Shown: one piece after another, positions 1-6,810 of the stretch | How positions within the stretch are numbered: position 1 is the stretch's first letter | How the letters are laid out: each line of letters begins with the position of its first letter | DNA from: JBAXSK01 sp044358815 | GTDB lineage: Bacteria; Cyanobacteriota; Cyanobacteriia; Pseudanabaenales; Pseudanabaenaceae | DNA length: 12,026 bases | NCBI GenBank assembly: GCA_044358815.1 | Contig: JBIKNH010000140.1 | Span: 1 to 12,026, forward strand | Reading direction: 5' to 3' | Position numbers and translations under genes: made by a program | Notes under the pieces: generated by a model | What the model saw: the letters and a program-made list of their open reading frames with translations, nothing else | What the model was told of the DNA's origin: nothing | Database searches by the model: none

Positions 1-798
1 ATTTAACGCCCAGAAGTCTTCATCAATATAAAGTACAGTTCCTAGAGAACCGCTTCGACCTGTAATTACACAAGGAGCTTTTACTTTAGCCTCACTATGT
101 GTACCTACAATTCCTGTAGCTGCATAAATTGGAATATTCCCTTCTTTTCTGTCTCTATGTGGTAGGTCAAACCCCCTTTGAAGAATTAGTGCGTCTTCTA
201 GCTTTCCTATCCATCCTTCAGGAATCAACCCCAACTCAGACTCAACCATTTTGACATTTTCATGATTAGGAAAGCGGAAATTAACAAACCACTCACGATA
301 GAGCATTTGCGCCATTTCTTCTAATATCTTGATGCGTCTAGTGTTGTTTTCGATGAGGTCGTCATAGGCTGAGAGGATAGAGGCGATTTTGCGTTGTGTA
401 TTAAGATTAGGAAGCTTAACCTGATATTCTTTCAAGTTATTGATAACGATTTGAAATTGAGCAGAACCTGTGTTAAGGCTTTTGAGAGAAGTGCTGAACA
501 ACTGATAATAAAGAAAAGTTTTATTGACTTGAGAATCATTAATTTGCAGTACAATTGAGAGATTCGTTATCCAAGCAAATTGTGGAGACATTACAATATT
601 TCCACTTCCTCCGACCCCACGCGCAACGACTACAATCTCTGAATCTTTGTAAAGATATTTTTTGCTAAATGCTACAACACGATAACCACTGAAAACAGGA
701 TAGCCACTCTCTGTTAAATCCTCTTTTTTTGGCATTTTCCCGTACTTCATAGTACAGATATCACCAATTTTGTATGTCTGCCATAAGTTGTTCATCAT
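1..798 (-). CDS. hsdS: Type I restriction-modification specificity subunit HsdS (3' end cut by window edge)
   Basis: Translating the minus strand from 798 gives 266 uninterrupted residues that run off the left edge. HsdS gives type I R-M complexes their DNA target: each of two target-recognition domains reads half of a bipartite site, and helical spacers hold two HsdM. The layout fits. TRD1 is about residues 1-150 and ends in the conserved LPNLNTQRKIASIL stretch. A helical conserved region follows at about 150-205, containing AYDDLIENNTRRIKILEEMA and YREWFVNFRFP. TRD2 then starts at the hallmark LGLIPEGW and contains ITGRSGSLG. The start ATG overlaps the TGA of an hsdM-like tail (ATGA, 795-798), a typical translational-coupling junction. 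A second ATG follows at 795. The rest of TRD2 and the second spacer lie outside. The family call is very secure; the recognition site cannot be predicted. Confidence 0.93.
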   Translation of the reverse strand, partial: MMNNLWQTYKIGDICTMKYGKMPKKEDLTESGYPVFSGYRVVAFSKKYLYKDSEIVVVARGVGGSGNIVMSPQFAWITNLSIVLQINDSQVNKTFLYYQLFSTSLKSLNTGSAQFQIVINNLKEYQVKLPNLNTQRKIASILSAYDDLIENNTRRIKILEEMAQMLYREWFVNFRFPNHENVKMVESELGLIPEGWIGKLEDALILQRGFDLPHRDRKEGNIPIYAATGIVGTHSEAKVKAPCVITGRSGSLGTVLYIDEDFWALN

Positions 799-884
799 TT
801 CAGCAATAACTCCACATTCTCAGCAATCCTATCTTCTAATTCTCTAGCCTGACCATTCAAAACCTCAAAATTTCTCACTGTCAT
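795..884 (-). pseudogene. Remnant 3' tail of a second, divergent hsdM, fused to the start of hsdS
   Basis: A 29-codon minus-strand frame (ATG at 884, TGA at 795-797) contains EVLNGQARELEDRIAENV. This matches the C-terminus of the intact HsdM in this window (EVLNSEARELEDRIAVNV): 18 of 23 residues are the same, and by hand 54 of 69 aligned bases. The intact hsdM ends about 640 bp upstream, so this is a second copy of only the last 25 or so codons. An in-frame TGA lies just upstream of the 884 ATG. The divergence, mostly third-position changes with some substitutions, argues against a recent duplication; the piece more likely came with hsdS from another hsdMS allele. It may still be translated as a short peptide coupled to hsdS, but no function is suggested. 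Confidence 0.8.
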
Positions 885-939
885 CACCACACCTCAAAAA
901 AACAATAGATAGAAACACATCGGCGGCGGCAGGGATAGA

Positions 940-1054
940 GATCCCCCCTAGCCCCCCTTAAAAAGGGGGGAACAAGAGCTAAGCCCCATTTTTTTAACGA
1001 TAGGACAAGAAAAACTCTTCAAGTCCCCCTTTTTAAGGGGGATTTAGGGGGATC
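940..1054. repeat. Palindromic G/C-run repeat (MITE-like or dispersed cyanobacterial element)
   Basis: Two inverted arms lie at about 940-970 and 1023-1054. Both have the form GATCCCCCTA, then CCCCCCTTAAAAAGGGGG on one side and its complement on the other, and each arm is itself a small palindrome (CCCCnTTAAAAAGGGG). The interior arms also pair partly (CAAGAG near 973-978 with CTCTTC near 1015-1020), so the 115-bp unit can fold into a long stem. From general knowledge, sequences of this AAATCCCCCTTAAAAAGGGGG type are scattered through many cyanobacterial genomes. No target-site duplication was clearly visible. It sits between the MNT gene and the hsdM remnant, exactly at the mosaic junction. 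Confidence 0.7.
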
Positions 1055-1126
1055 AACACCTCGCAACGCAGCCAGTCCTTTATTCATAGTGATTTTCTCA
1101 TGGTGTAACCTACAAAAATAAAAGTA

Positions 1127-1435
1127 TCAATTACAGACATAAACAGGCAAAGCTCCAGACACAACATTATCTCGGAAATAACGACTCAACTCTTTAGGAG
1201 TACGCACATCAGCCTTACGCCCGACCATCTGTGTAATCTCGATTTCCATACCCGCCAAATCAAAAAAAGTAACTCGACTCTTCGGCTCAAACTCCACCAA
1301 AAAATCCACATCACTCTCCGCCCCAAAATCATCCCGCAACACCGAACCAAACAGCGATAACCTCTGCACATGATAGCGCCGACATAAATCCTGTAACGGC
1401 TCTTGGGGAATAGCTATAGGCAAAGTACGCAACAT
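1127..1435 (-). CDS. Minimal nucleotidyltransferase (MNT / MntA-like) domain protein
   Basis: This 102-residue protein has the DNA polymerase beta-type nucleotidyltransferase fold. The GS motif (LFGSVLRDDFG, about residues 28-38) is followed by SDVDFLVEF with the two catalytic acidic residues (about D42 and D44). A likely third Asp lies in the KADV strand (about D76). Proteins of this size are usually the MntA partner of HepT toxins and inactivate HepT by AMPylating it. No HepT-like frame lies next to it, so it is an orphan here. ATG at 1435 is preferred because GGAGG, inside the last codons of hsdM (1445-1449), is 9 nt upstream; a TTG at 1444 overlapping the hsdM stop is the alternative. The tight spacing implies cotranscription with hsdM. 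The ending PVYVCN resembles the family's usual PVYV-type ending. The family is clear; a role in the R-M system is unproven. Confidence 0.85.
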   Translation of the reverse strand: MLRTLPIAIPQEPLQDLCRRYHVQRLSLFGSVLRDDFGAESDVDFLVEFEPKSRVTFFDLAGMEIEITQMVGRKADVRTPKELSRYFRDNVVSGALPVYVCN

Positions 1436-1440
1436 CAAAC

Positions 1441-3000
1441 TCAACCTCCTTCTAACAACAAACTTACATTTACCGCAATTCTATCTTCTAACTCTCTAGC
1501 CTCACTATTCAAAACCTCCAACTCTTCATTCAACTCCTCCAACCTCTCCGCAAAAACAAAATCATCCGCCTCCCGTTCCGCCACACCCACATAACGCCCC
1601 GCATTCAAACTCCAACCCTGCGCCTCAATCTCCTCAATCGTCGCCACCCTACACAAACCCGCAACATCCACATAAACGCGATCGGGAAACCTCTCATCCA
1701 GCAAAGCCTGACTACCATTAACAGTTTCAACCGAGCCGCCGCGATATAACCTCACAATATTTGCCAAAAACTCGATCTGCTCCGCCGCAAATTCACGATG
1801 GGCGCGATCGACCTGCTTGTAAATATGCCTAGCATCAATAAACAAAACCTTATTTTTGCGGATAGTGCCAACCTTGCCCTTATCCAAAAACCACAAAGTA
1901 CAAGGCAAAGTCACCGTATAGAAAAAATTCGAGCCAACCGCCACCATCACATCCACAGCCCCAGACAAAATCAACTTTTTGCGAATCTCTAACTCAGACC
2001 CACGCGCATCACTAGCCGAATTTGCCATCACAAACCCAGCCCGACCTTTAGGACTCAAAGCACTATAGAAATAATGAATCCATAGATAATTGGCATTGTC
2101 AGCCTTGGGCAATCCAAACGCCTTAAATCTTGGGTCACCCTCGATCTTACCCTTATTGACCTTATCCACATTAAAAGGCGGATTAGCCATCACAAAATCA
2201 AACTTACCAAGGCTTTTATGAATATCATCGTAATAGCTGTTCCCCTCCTTAATATCACCAGATAGACCATGTACCGCTAAGTTCATGTGACAAAGCCGCA
2301 CCGTCTCATCGACCTTTTCTTGACCATAAATACTGATTTCAGCATTAGGTTTTTTCTTATGTCTTTCGACAAATAAAGCACTCTGCACAAACATCCCGCC
2401 CGAACCACAGGCAGGATCAAAAATCCGACCGTGAAAAGGCTCGATGATTTCCACAATTAGCTTTACTACAGAAGTAGGCGTAAAGAACTCTCCCCCCTTT
2501 TGCCCCTCACTCATGGCAAACTTGCCTAAGAAATATTCATAGATTTTGCCAAAAGCATCACCCTCTAAGTCAGCCCCCATATCAATGCTGCTAAACTTCT
2601 TCAGAAGCTCCACTAGCAAATGATTTTCTAGCTGGTTGTATATTTTCGGTAAGACATTATTTAGAGCCGGATTATCAAACTCAATCGCTCTCATCGCCTC
2701 ATTAATCGCTTTACCTATATCTTCACCCTCAGGCAAAGCTAAAAGCCTAGAAAACCTTGCCGCCTCTGGTAAATACATTACCCCCTTAGCTTGATAGTCC
2801 GCCTTAGTAATCGCCCTTCTACCGCTACCCTTACTTTTTAACTCTGCTTCTACCTTGGCAAACTTCCAGTCAGCATATCTCAAAAAAATCAATCCTAAAA
2901 CAGGTACAGAATACTCCGATGACTTGAGCTTAGAGTTTGCCCTAAGTTCATCGGCGGCATCCCATAAACGTTTTTCTAAATCAGTAGTATTAGCACCCAT
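1441..3000 (-). CDS. hsdM: Type I restriction-modification DNA methyltransferase subunit HsdM
   Basis: HsdM transfers a methyl group from S-adenosylmethionine to adenine in the site chosen by HsdS, and is needed for both methylation and restriction. The 519-residue product has the usual HsdM layout. An N-terminal helical domain (LEKRLWDAADELR, LGLIFLRYAD) comes first. Then GGEFFTPTSVV leads to the SAM-binding motif DPACGSGGM (about residues 195-203). The catalytic N6-adenine motif NPPF (about 273-276) and the C-terminal LNAGRYV element follow. The C-terminus is a charged coiled coil (about 470-515). ATG at 3000 is chosen over an upstream in-frame TTG at 3009; neither has a strong Shine-Dalgarno. 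A sigma70-like promoter at 3042-3070 fits this start. The stop lies 5 bases before the MNT ATG. No damage is visible, so the enzyme should be active. Confidence 0.96.
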   Translation of the reverse strand: MGANTTDLEKRLWDAADELRANSKLKSSEYSVPVLGLIFLRYADWKFAKVEAELKSKGSGRRAITKADYQAKGVMYLPEAARFSRLLALPEGEDIGKAINEAMRAIEFDNPALNNVLPKIYNQLENHLLVELLKKFSSIDMGADLEGDAFGKIYEYFLGKFAMSEGQKGGEFFTPTSVVKLIVEIIEPFHGRIFDPACGSGGMFVQSALFVERHKKKPNAEISIYGQEKVDETVRLCHMNLAVHGLSGDIKEGNSYYDDIHKSLGKFDFVMANPPFNVDKVNKGKIEGDPRFKAFGLPKADNANYLWIHYFYSALSPKGRAGFVMANSASDARGSELEIRKKLILSGAVDVMVAVGSNFFYTVTLPCTLWFLDKGKVGTIRKNKVLFIDARHIYKQVDRAHREFAAEQIEFLANIVRLYRGGSVETVNGSQALLDERFPDRVYVDVAGLCRVATIEEIEAQGWSLNAGRYVGVAEREADDFVFAERLEELNEELEVLNSEARELEDRIAVNVSLLLEGG

Positions 3001-3041
3001 AGCGAACAATCACCAATAAAACACACCCAACCAACGCCCCC

Positions 3042-3070
3042 TTTTTAGGAGAGTATCGGCACTATGTCAA
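3042..3070 (-). promoter_or_regulatory. Predicted sigma70-type promoter of the hsdM operon
   Basis: On the minus strand a perfect -35 TTGACA (3065-3070) is followed after 17 bp by TAAAAA (3042-3047), a 4-of-6 match to the -10 consensus. Transcription would start near 3035, giving a leader of about 35 nt before the hsdM ATG at 3000. This is pattern matching only; the -10 is weak. Confidence 0.5.
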
Positions 3071-3134
3071 CCCAAAAACACCAGTCTCAGGAAGTGAAGC
3101 CGCAGAGTGAGTGTTAAATATAACTAATCTATGT

Positions 3135-3208
<74 letters not shown>

Positions 3209-3431
3209 AAGCGATCGACGCATCAAACATAAAATGACTGCGCTTTTTCGCCTTTGGGATTGGCTGAAAAATTTGACCTTAATTACTATAACAAAAAAAA
3301 TTGTTTTGGCAAGTACTCTAGCAAAGTTTTTTCTAGAATTTTACAACCAGTGTTACAGCCAATTTTTTAAACCAGGTGCTAGACCAGGCTACCAAGTAAC
3401 TCATTAAGGAATTTTTCACAAAACCATCCCC

Positions 3432-5579
3432 TTACCAAATTTTCCAATCGTCCCAATTTTCATTAAAAATTGATGTATCAGGAAACGCCACTGGATTCTG
3501 ATTCGCGGTCAGCCGTTCCTGGAGGCGGCGTAAGTCAGGGCTAATGGTCGGCACCACACTAGTTACTAGCTCATAGGGCAAAATATTTTCCTCTAGGGCA
3601 AATGCGGCGGTAGTACCAGCGGCAGCCCCCACCGACCATTCAAAGGAATGCACCCGATAACCTGCGGCTACCCCAAAACTATAGGCGATGTTTTTCCCCG
3701 AAACCAAGAGGTTATCTAATCTTTGGGGAATCATTGCCCGTAATGGAATTTGTCCTGGATAAGCCGGACTATGCCCTAGCCGCACCCCATCCCGCTCCCG
3801 ATTCCCAGGTTTTTCAGGGGGACTGTACTGCATACAAGGGTGAAAATCTAGATAATATTGGGCGATTCCCACACTATCAGGATAGATGGTCGAACGATTC
3901 CGCCGAGGAATTTCTGCTGGAGGCGTACCATCAGCTAAAACCCTGGGCAAATTGACACCACCGAGGGCACGCCATAGATCTTGATACATCTGCGGACTCA
4001 GATTCTTTTTATAAGCATCATCACGGTAGTTCGCCCGCGATACATCAATCTCATCCATACTAAAACCCTGACTATAGCCATAACTGGGTCTGCCAATAAT
4101 GCGCCGCGATTCCCGAATGTATGGATACTTCGATAAACCGTGCATCGTTCCCATTGGCGAATCAAATCCCGTTAATAACCGATGGTTCGGCATGGGTACT
4201 TTCCATTTCTTATTGGGCTGTTGGGAATCAGTGGTCCCTGCCACCAGCCAATAATAGAATCCTAAAGCGATTTCTTCCCCACGGCGTAGGGTCTCAGTCC
4301 GTAGCCCACCCCGCCAACCGTGAGGCGCTAATTGTCCTGTGGCGGCTAGTTGGTCTTGGGTATAAATCAAATTATCTTGCGCTGTACCAGGACGATAATC
4401 ATTCCCCCAAACCCAATTTTGCATGGAGATTTCCCCAGGCTGTCCTACAGTGGAACCGAAGCGATTCCGTTCCCTTGACCGAGGTGCAGGACTCCAAATG
4501 CGGCGATAGGTGAAGATTCCATCAAAATCTGCTAAATTCGGTTTGGGATCAGAACCGTAATAGGGAGCGTATTTGTCGTAAAAAGGTGGCTTTTGCTGAG
4601 GTTGAGGCGTAGCGGTCTTTTCTAAAGCGAAAGTATAAGTGAAACCTTGGGTGCAGTAAGGATCGCCGCTGGTCGTTGGGGAAGAAGGATTTCGGGCATC
4701 ACGGGGATCTAAACCCAATCGATAGGGCACATTCCCTAAAGCAATAATTTCACCGGTTTCTGTGGCATCAATCACCAACCAAGGAGTTTTCGGAGGTTTG
4801 CCGACACTTCCCGAATTTGCGGTATTACCGCTTTGGGGAATTAAGCGAATGATCCGCTTCTTTAACTGCTTGGAATCTTGATAATCATAGGCATCTTCAA
4901 TAATTTGCGATAGGGGAAATGTGTTTAGAGGCGGTGTCCCTGGTGCATTCTGATGTTGAATCGCCGTAACTTCTGTAATTAAATTTCCTTCCCTGTTATA
5001 TGCCAGATGCTTCACTACGGTCTGCGGAAACCAACGTAATTTGCCGCCCCCCCGTTGTGCCGCATCAGCCAACATTGCCTCGATCAGTTCCACCCCATCC
5101 TTAGGTAAGAAACAGGACACACTGACCCAACAGCCCCCGGGATTTAGGGTGTTATATTTCTGCTGAACCCTTTGGCGCAGTTCATTATAGCCGCGAGGGA
5201 AAAACCGTAACTCCCGCTGTTTTTTGGCTTCATCTAGGGCAGAGACTCCCTGAGAGGTAAATTGTCCCCCCACCCAGTCAGTGATTTCCGTCAAACAAAC
5301 GGTACGTCCGGCTAATAAACCCTCGTAAGCCGCAGCGGTGCCAGCGGTGCCACCACCAATAATCAGAATTTCGCAAGTTTCTGTTTGATCAATGCGAGGT
5401 GGCGCTGCCTGAGCCATTGCAGATTGATCTATGGCTGGTTGAACCATCACAAAACCAGCAACTAAACCAATGCTCAAACTAACGCCATTCAAATTAACGC
5501 CATTCAAACTAGCACCACTAAAATTAGCGCCGTTCCAACTAGCGCCACTAAAACTAACGACTTTGGCTAGGAGTCCCAT
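3432..5579 (-). CDS. FAD-dependent oxidoreductase, exported or membrane-anchored, with pentapeptide-like N-terminus
   Basis: The 715-residue protein has a clear dinucleotide-binding start, CEILIIGGGTAGTAAAYEGL (about residues 69-88, GxGxxG type), followed by an acidic residue after the second strand (LTE, about 96-98) and DWVGGQ. WLVIDATETGEIIALG and the late LVSGKNIAYSFGVAAGYR are typical of the FAD-dependent oxidoreductase family (PF12831-like). The substrate is unknown. Before the enzyme domain, residues 8-37 form six five-residue units (FSG ASWNG ANFSG type). A hydrophobic segment (about 35-50) and a possible signal-peptidase site after AMAQA (about 58) follow, so the catalytic part probably lies across the inner or thylakoid membrane. 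The ATG at 5579 lies inside the upstream gene, a 26-nt overlap, which suggests cotranscription and translational coupling. A TTG start nearer the hydrophobic segment is possible. The enzyme family is secure, its location moderately so. Confidence 0.88.
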   Translation of the reverse strand: MGLLAKVVSFSGASWNGANFSGASLNGVNLNGVSLSIGLVAGFVMVQPAIDQSAMAQAAPPRIDQTETCEILIIGGGTAGTAAAYEGLLAGRTVCLTEITDWVGGQFTSQGVSALDEAKKQRELRFFPRGYNELRQRVQQKYNTLNPGGCWVSVSCFLPKDGVELIEAMLADAAQRGGGKLRWFPQTVVKHLAYNREGNLITEVTAIQHQNAPGTPPLNTFPLSQIIEDAYDYQDSKQLKKRIIRLIPQSGNTANSGSVGKPPKTPWLVIDATETGEIIALGNVPYRLGLDPRDARNPSSPTTSGDPYCTQGFTYTFALEKTATPQPQQKPPFYDKYAPYYGSDPKPNLADFDGIFTYRRIWSPAPRSRERNRFGSTVGQPGEISMQNWVWGNDYRPGTAQDNLIYTQDQLAATGQLAPHGWRGGLRTETLRRGEEIALGFYYWLVAGTTDSQQPNKKWKVPMPNHRLLTGFDSPMGTMHGLSKYPYIRESRRIIGRPSYGYSQGFSMDEIDVSRANYRDDAYKKNLSPQMYQDLWRALGGVNLPRVLADGTPPAEIPRRNRSTIYPDSVGIAQYYLDFHPCMQYSPPEKPGNRERDGVRLGHSPAYPGQIPLRAMIPQRLDNLLVSGKNIAYSFGVAAGYRVHSFEWSVGAAAGTTAAFALEENILPYELVTSVVPTISPDLRRLQERLTANQNPVAFPDTSIFNENWDDWKIW
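5469..5558 (-). repeat. Six tandem 15-bp units encoding pentapeptide-like repeats
   Basis: Six consecutive 15-bp units, each like GCTAGTTTGAATGGC, encode VSFSG, ASWNG, ANFSG, ASLNG, VNLNG and VSLSI. They fit the pentapeptide consensus A(N/D)(L/F)(S/T)x with L, F or W at the centre. Six units give about one and a half turns of a right-handed beta helix, probably too short to fold alone. The units lie within the first 37 codons of the FAD oxidoreductase gene. Confidence 0.8.
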
Positions 5580-6471
5580 GATTTACTGTACTGTTCACGA
5601 AAGGACGCATCAGGAAATAACCTGCACCAAATGAGGTTAGCACAATTAACAAAACCGTCAGCGCTAACCACCATCCACCTACCGTATGGTCTTCATTATC
5701 TACAGGGGTGACCTCTGACCGAGGGGCTGCTTTTTCGACGGGTTTGGGACTCTTGGGAGCGGCAGGTTTGGCTGTGGTTTTGGCTTTTGGTTTGGGAACA
5801 GTATTATCCTTCAGCATCACCATTGGTTGGATCGGCGACGAAGGATCAACACTAAAACCAGTTCCCCGATCTTCAGTACCATTGATGTCACTGGGGCGCG
5901 GCTGACCATAGGCAGTGTGGGGCATAGGTAACTGTTGGGCAGCCTGTTGGGAAGCAATTTGCTGCGCCCGAAACACCGCATCTTGCACCATCTGAGCAGT
6001 GACATTGACCGAACCATTACCTGAGCCACCATCACCATGAGATTGAGGAGCGGCTGGTTTGGGCTTACCGTTGCGGGTTGGCAAGGGTAAATTATCTCGA
6101 TCACTCCCCAGACCGCCATTGCCAGGCATGGACTTAAGAGCGGCAATTACTTCAGACAAATGGGCAGGATTACCGTGACTTGATTGAGATAACAACATTT
6201 GCATCCGTTGCATCTCTTGGTTGATATTTTCAAAACTTTGGATTAATTGCTGGTTTTGACGCATCAGTTGTTCGTTTTGCAACTGAAAAAACGATAACTT
6301 TGCTTGGGCAGTTTGTAGTTCATTCGCCAATTCACGATAAACCGAAATAGGTACCGAAGCAGTGCTTGGACTTACTCCACCATTACCTTGACTCCCCTGA
6401 GACGATGCGGTTTGCTGCGCCGCCATAGACTGGGGGGAAGTTTGTGGTTTAGGGGGATGGATTCCTGTCAT
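5554..6471 (-). CDS. Conserved-type hypothetical protein: coiled coil plus one C-terminal membrane segment
   Basis: I do not recognise this 305-residue protein. Four parts are visible. The N-terminus (1-42) is low-complexity and rich in Pro, Gln and Ser. A Gln/Leu-rich helical stretch (about 43-96, ELANELQTAQAKLSFFQLQN onward) is probably a coiled coil. A long disordered linker rich in Gly, Pro and Lys (about 120-260) contains repeated KPKA/KPAAPK motifs. One hydrophobic segment, WWLALTVLLIVLTSFGAGYF (about 267-286), is followed by a short tail of about 17 residues. This suggests a tail-anchored scaffold or tether with most of the protein in the cytoplasm. ATG at 6471 is chosen because GAGG (6481-6484) is 9 nt upstream; a TTG at 6492 is also in frame. 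It overlaps the FAD oxidoreductase gene by 26 nt, so the two probably form one operon. Confidence 0.8.
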   Translation of the reverse strand: MTGIHPPKPQTSPQSMAAQQTASSQGSQGNGGVSPSTASVPISVYRELANELQTAQAKLSFFQLQNEQLMRQNQQLIQSFENINQEMQRMQMLLSQSSHGNPAHLSEVIAALKSMPGNGGLGSDRDNLPLPTRNGKPKPAAPQSHGDGGSGNGSVNVTAQMVQDAVFRAQQIASQQAAQQLPMPHTAYGQPRPSDINGTEDRGTGFSVDPSSPIQPMVMLKDNTVPKPKAKTTAKPAAPKSPKPVEKAAPRSEVTPVDNEDHTVGGWWLALTVLLIVLTSFGAGYFLMRPFVNSTVNHGTPSQSR

Positions 6472-6480
6472 AACAGTGGA

Positions 6481-6484
6481 CCTC
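6481..6484 (-). promoter_or_regulatory. Shine-Dalgarno deciding the start of the coiled-coil membrane protein
   Basis: GAGG on the minus strand lies 9 nt before ATG 6471 and favours that codon over the in-frame TTG at 6492, which lies upstream of the site. Confidence 0.5.
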
Positions 6485-6538
6485 AAAATCAAGATAGTCA
6501 GGCAGAATGAGTGGGCAAAACGAACTAATAATCAGAGC

Positions 6539-6546
6539 GCGATCGC
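6539..6546. repeat. HIP1 octamer GCGATCGC
   Basis: A perfect copy of the highly iterated palindrome found throughout many cyanobacterial genomes. Near copies (GCGATCGA or GCGATCGG) occur near 1679, 1804 and 3211. It is useful mainly as a taxonomic marker. Confidence 0.85.
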
Positions 6547-6550
6547 TCAA

Positions 6551-6601
6551 ATAACCAAAGTTTTGTGGTCAATGTACCACCTCTTGCCAAATTTGGTTAA
6601 T
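6551..6601. repeat. Nested inverted repeat, possible operator or mRNA leader hairpin
   Basis: An outer pair AACCAAA (6553-6559) and TTTGGTT (6592-6598) encloses an inner pair GTGGT (6565-6569) and ACCAC (6576-6580). CCAAATTTGG (6587-6596) is itself a perfect 10-bp palindrome. The block lies about 80-130 bp upstream of the coiled-coil gene start, a reasonable distance for a regulator site. No known regulator motif was recognised. Confidence 0.35.
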
Positions 6602-6747
6602 TCCCGAGCAAAATTCTGGCCAATTGACCGAATAGATTATCAGCAATGGTTAATTTTTCTTTACTCCCAAAACCTGAAACTTTGTCTGATGAAGTGACCA
6701 ATGGCAAATCGACGGAACCACCGAGGGCAGCCCCACTTCAAAATAAT

Positions 6748-6789
6748 TTTTGCTAAATATCCTTAAAAAATCTTAAAGTTCTAGCAAAA
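6748..6789 (-). terminator. Possible pyrR terminator (weak)
   Basis: About 20 bp after the pyrR stop, TTTTGCTA and TAGCAAAA (6782-6789 and 6748-6755) can pair, with an inner CTTTAA/TTAAGG pairing. The stem is AT-rich and no clean U-run follows, so termination here is uncertain. Confidence 0.3.
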
Positions 6790-6810
6790 TTCACCAGGAT
6801 TTACCAAGAC

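Larger units (their letters stand above)
6493..6810. other. Intergenic region between pyrR and the coiled-coil/FAD operon
   Basis: I see no gene in this 318-bp AT-rich stretch. It holds a HIP1 octamer (6539-6546), a nested inverted repeat (6551-6601), and a long-loop inverted repeat just after pyrR (6748-6789). A 73-codon plus-strand frame overlaps it but starts at GTG without a ribosome site and has no recognisable features. The promoter of the coiled-coil/FAD operon should lie here, but I found no convincing -35/-10 pair. Confidence 0.5.

Noticed and set aside
1019..1087. Short minus-strand frame reading MNKGLAALRGVDPPKSPLKRGT-like peptide
   Set aside because: Half of it is simply the palindromic repeat read through; such peptides arise wherever this repeat occurs and are not evidence of a gene.
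1441..1594. Plus-strand frame overlapping the end of hsdM (1403-1594)
   Set aside because: It is a low-complexity Ser/Asn-rich shadow of the hsdM coiled-coil coding region on the opposite strand.
4121..4513. 130-codon plus-strand frame inside the oxidoreductase gene
   Set aside because: It lies wholly antisense to a well-supported gene and shows no domain or ribosome site.
5469..5558. 15-bp periodic repeats considered as a CRISPR-like or regulatory array
   Set aside because: The period is one pentapeptide, there are no spacers, and the units stay in the reading frame with amino-acid-level constraint.
6476..6697. 73-codon plus-strand frame
   Set aside because: It begins at GTG without a ribosome site, lies in an AT-rich intergenic region, overlaps the start of the coiled-coil gene and has no recognisable domain.
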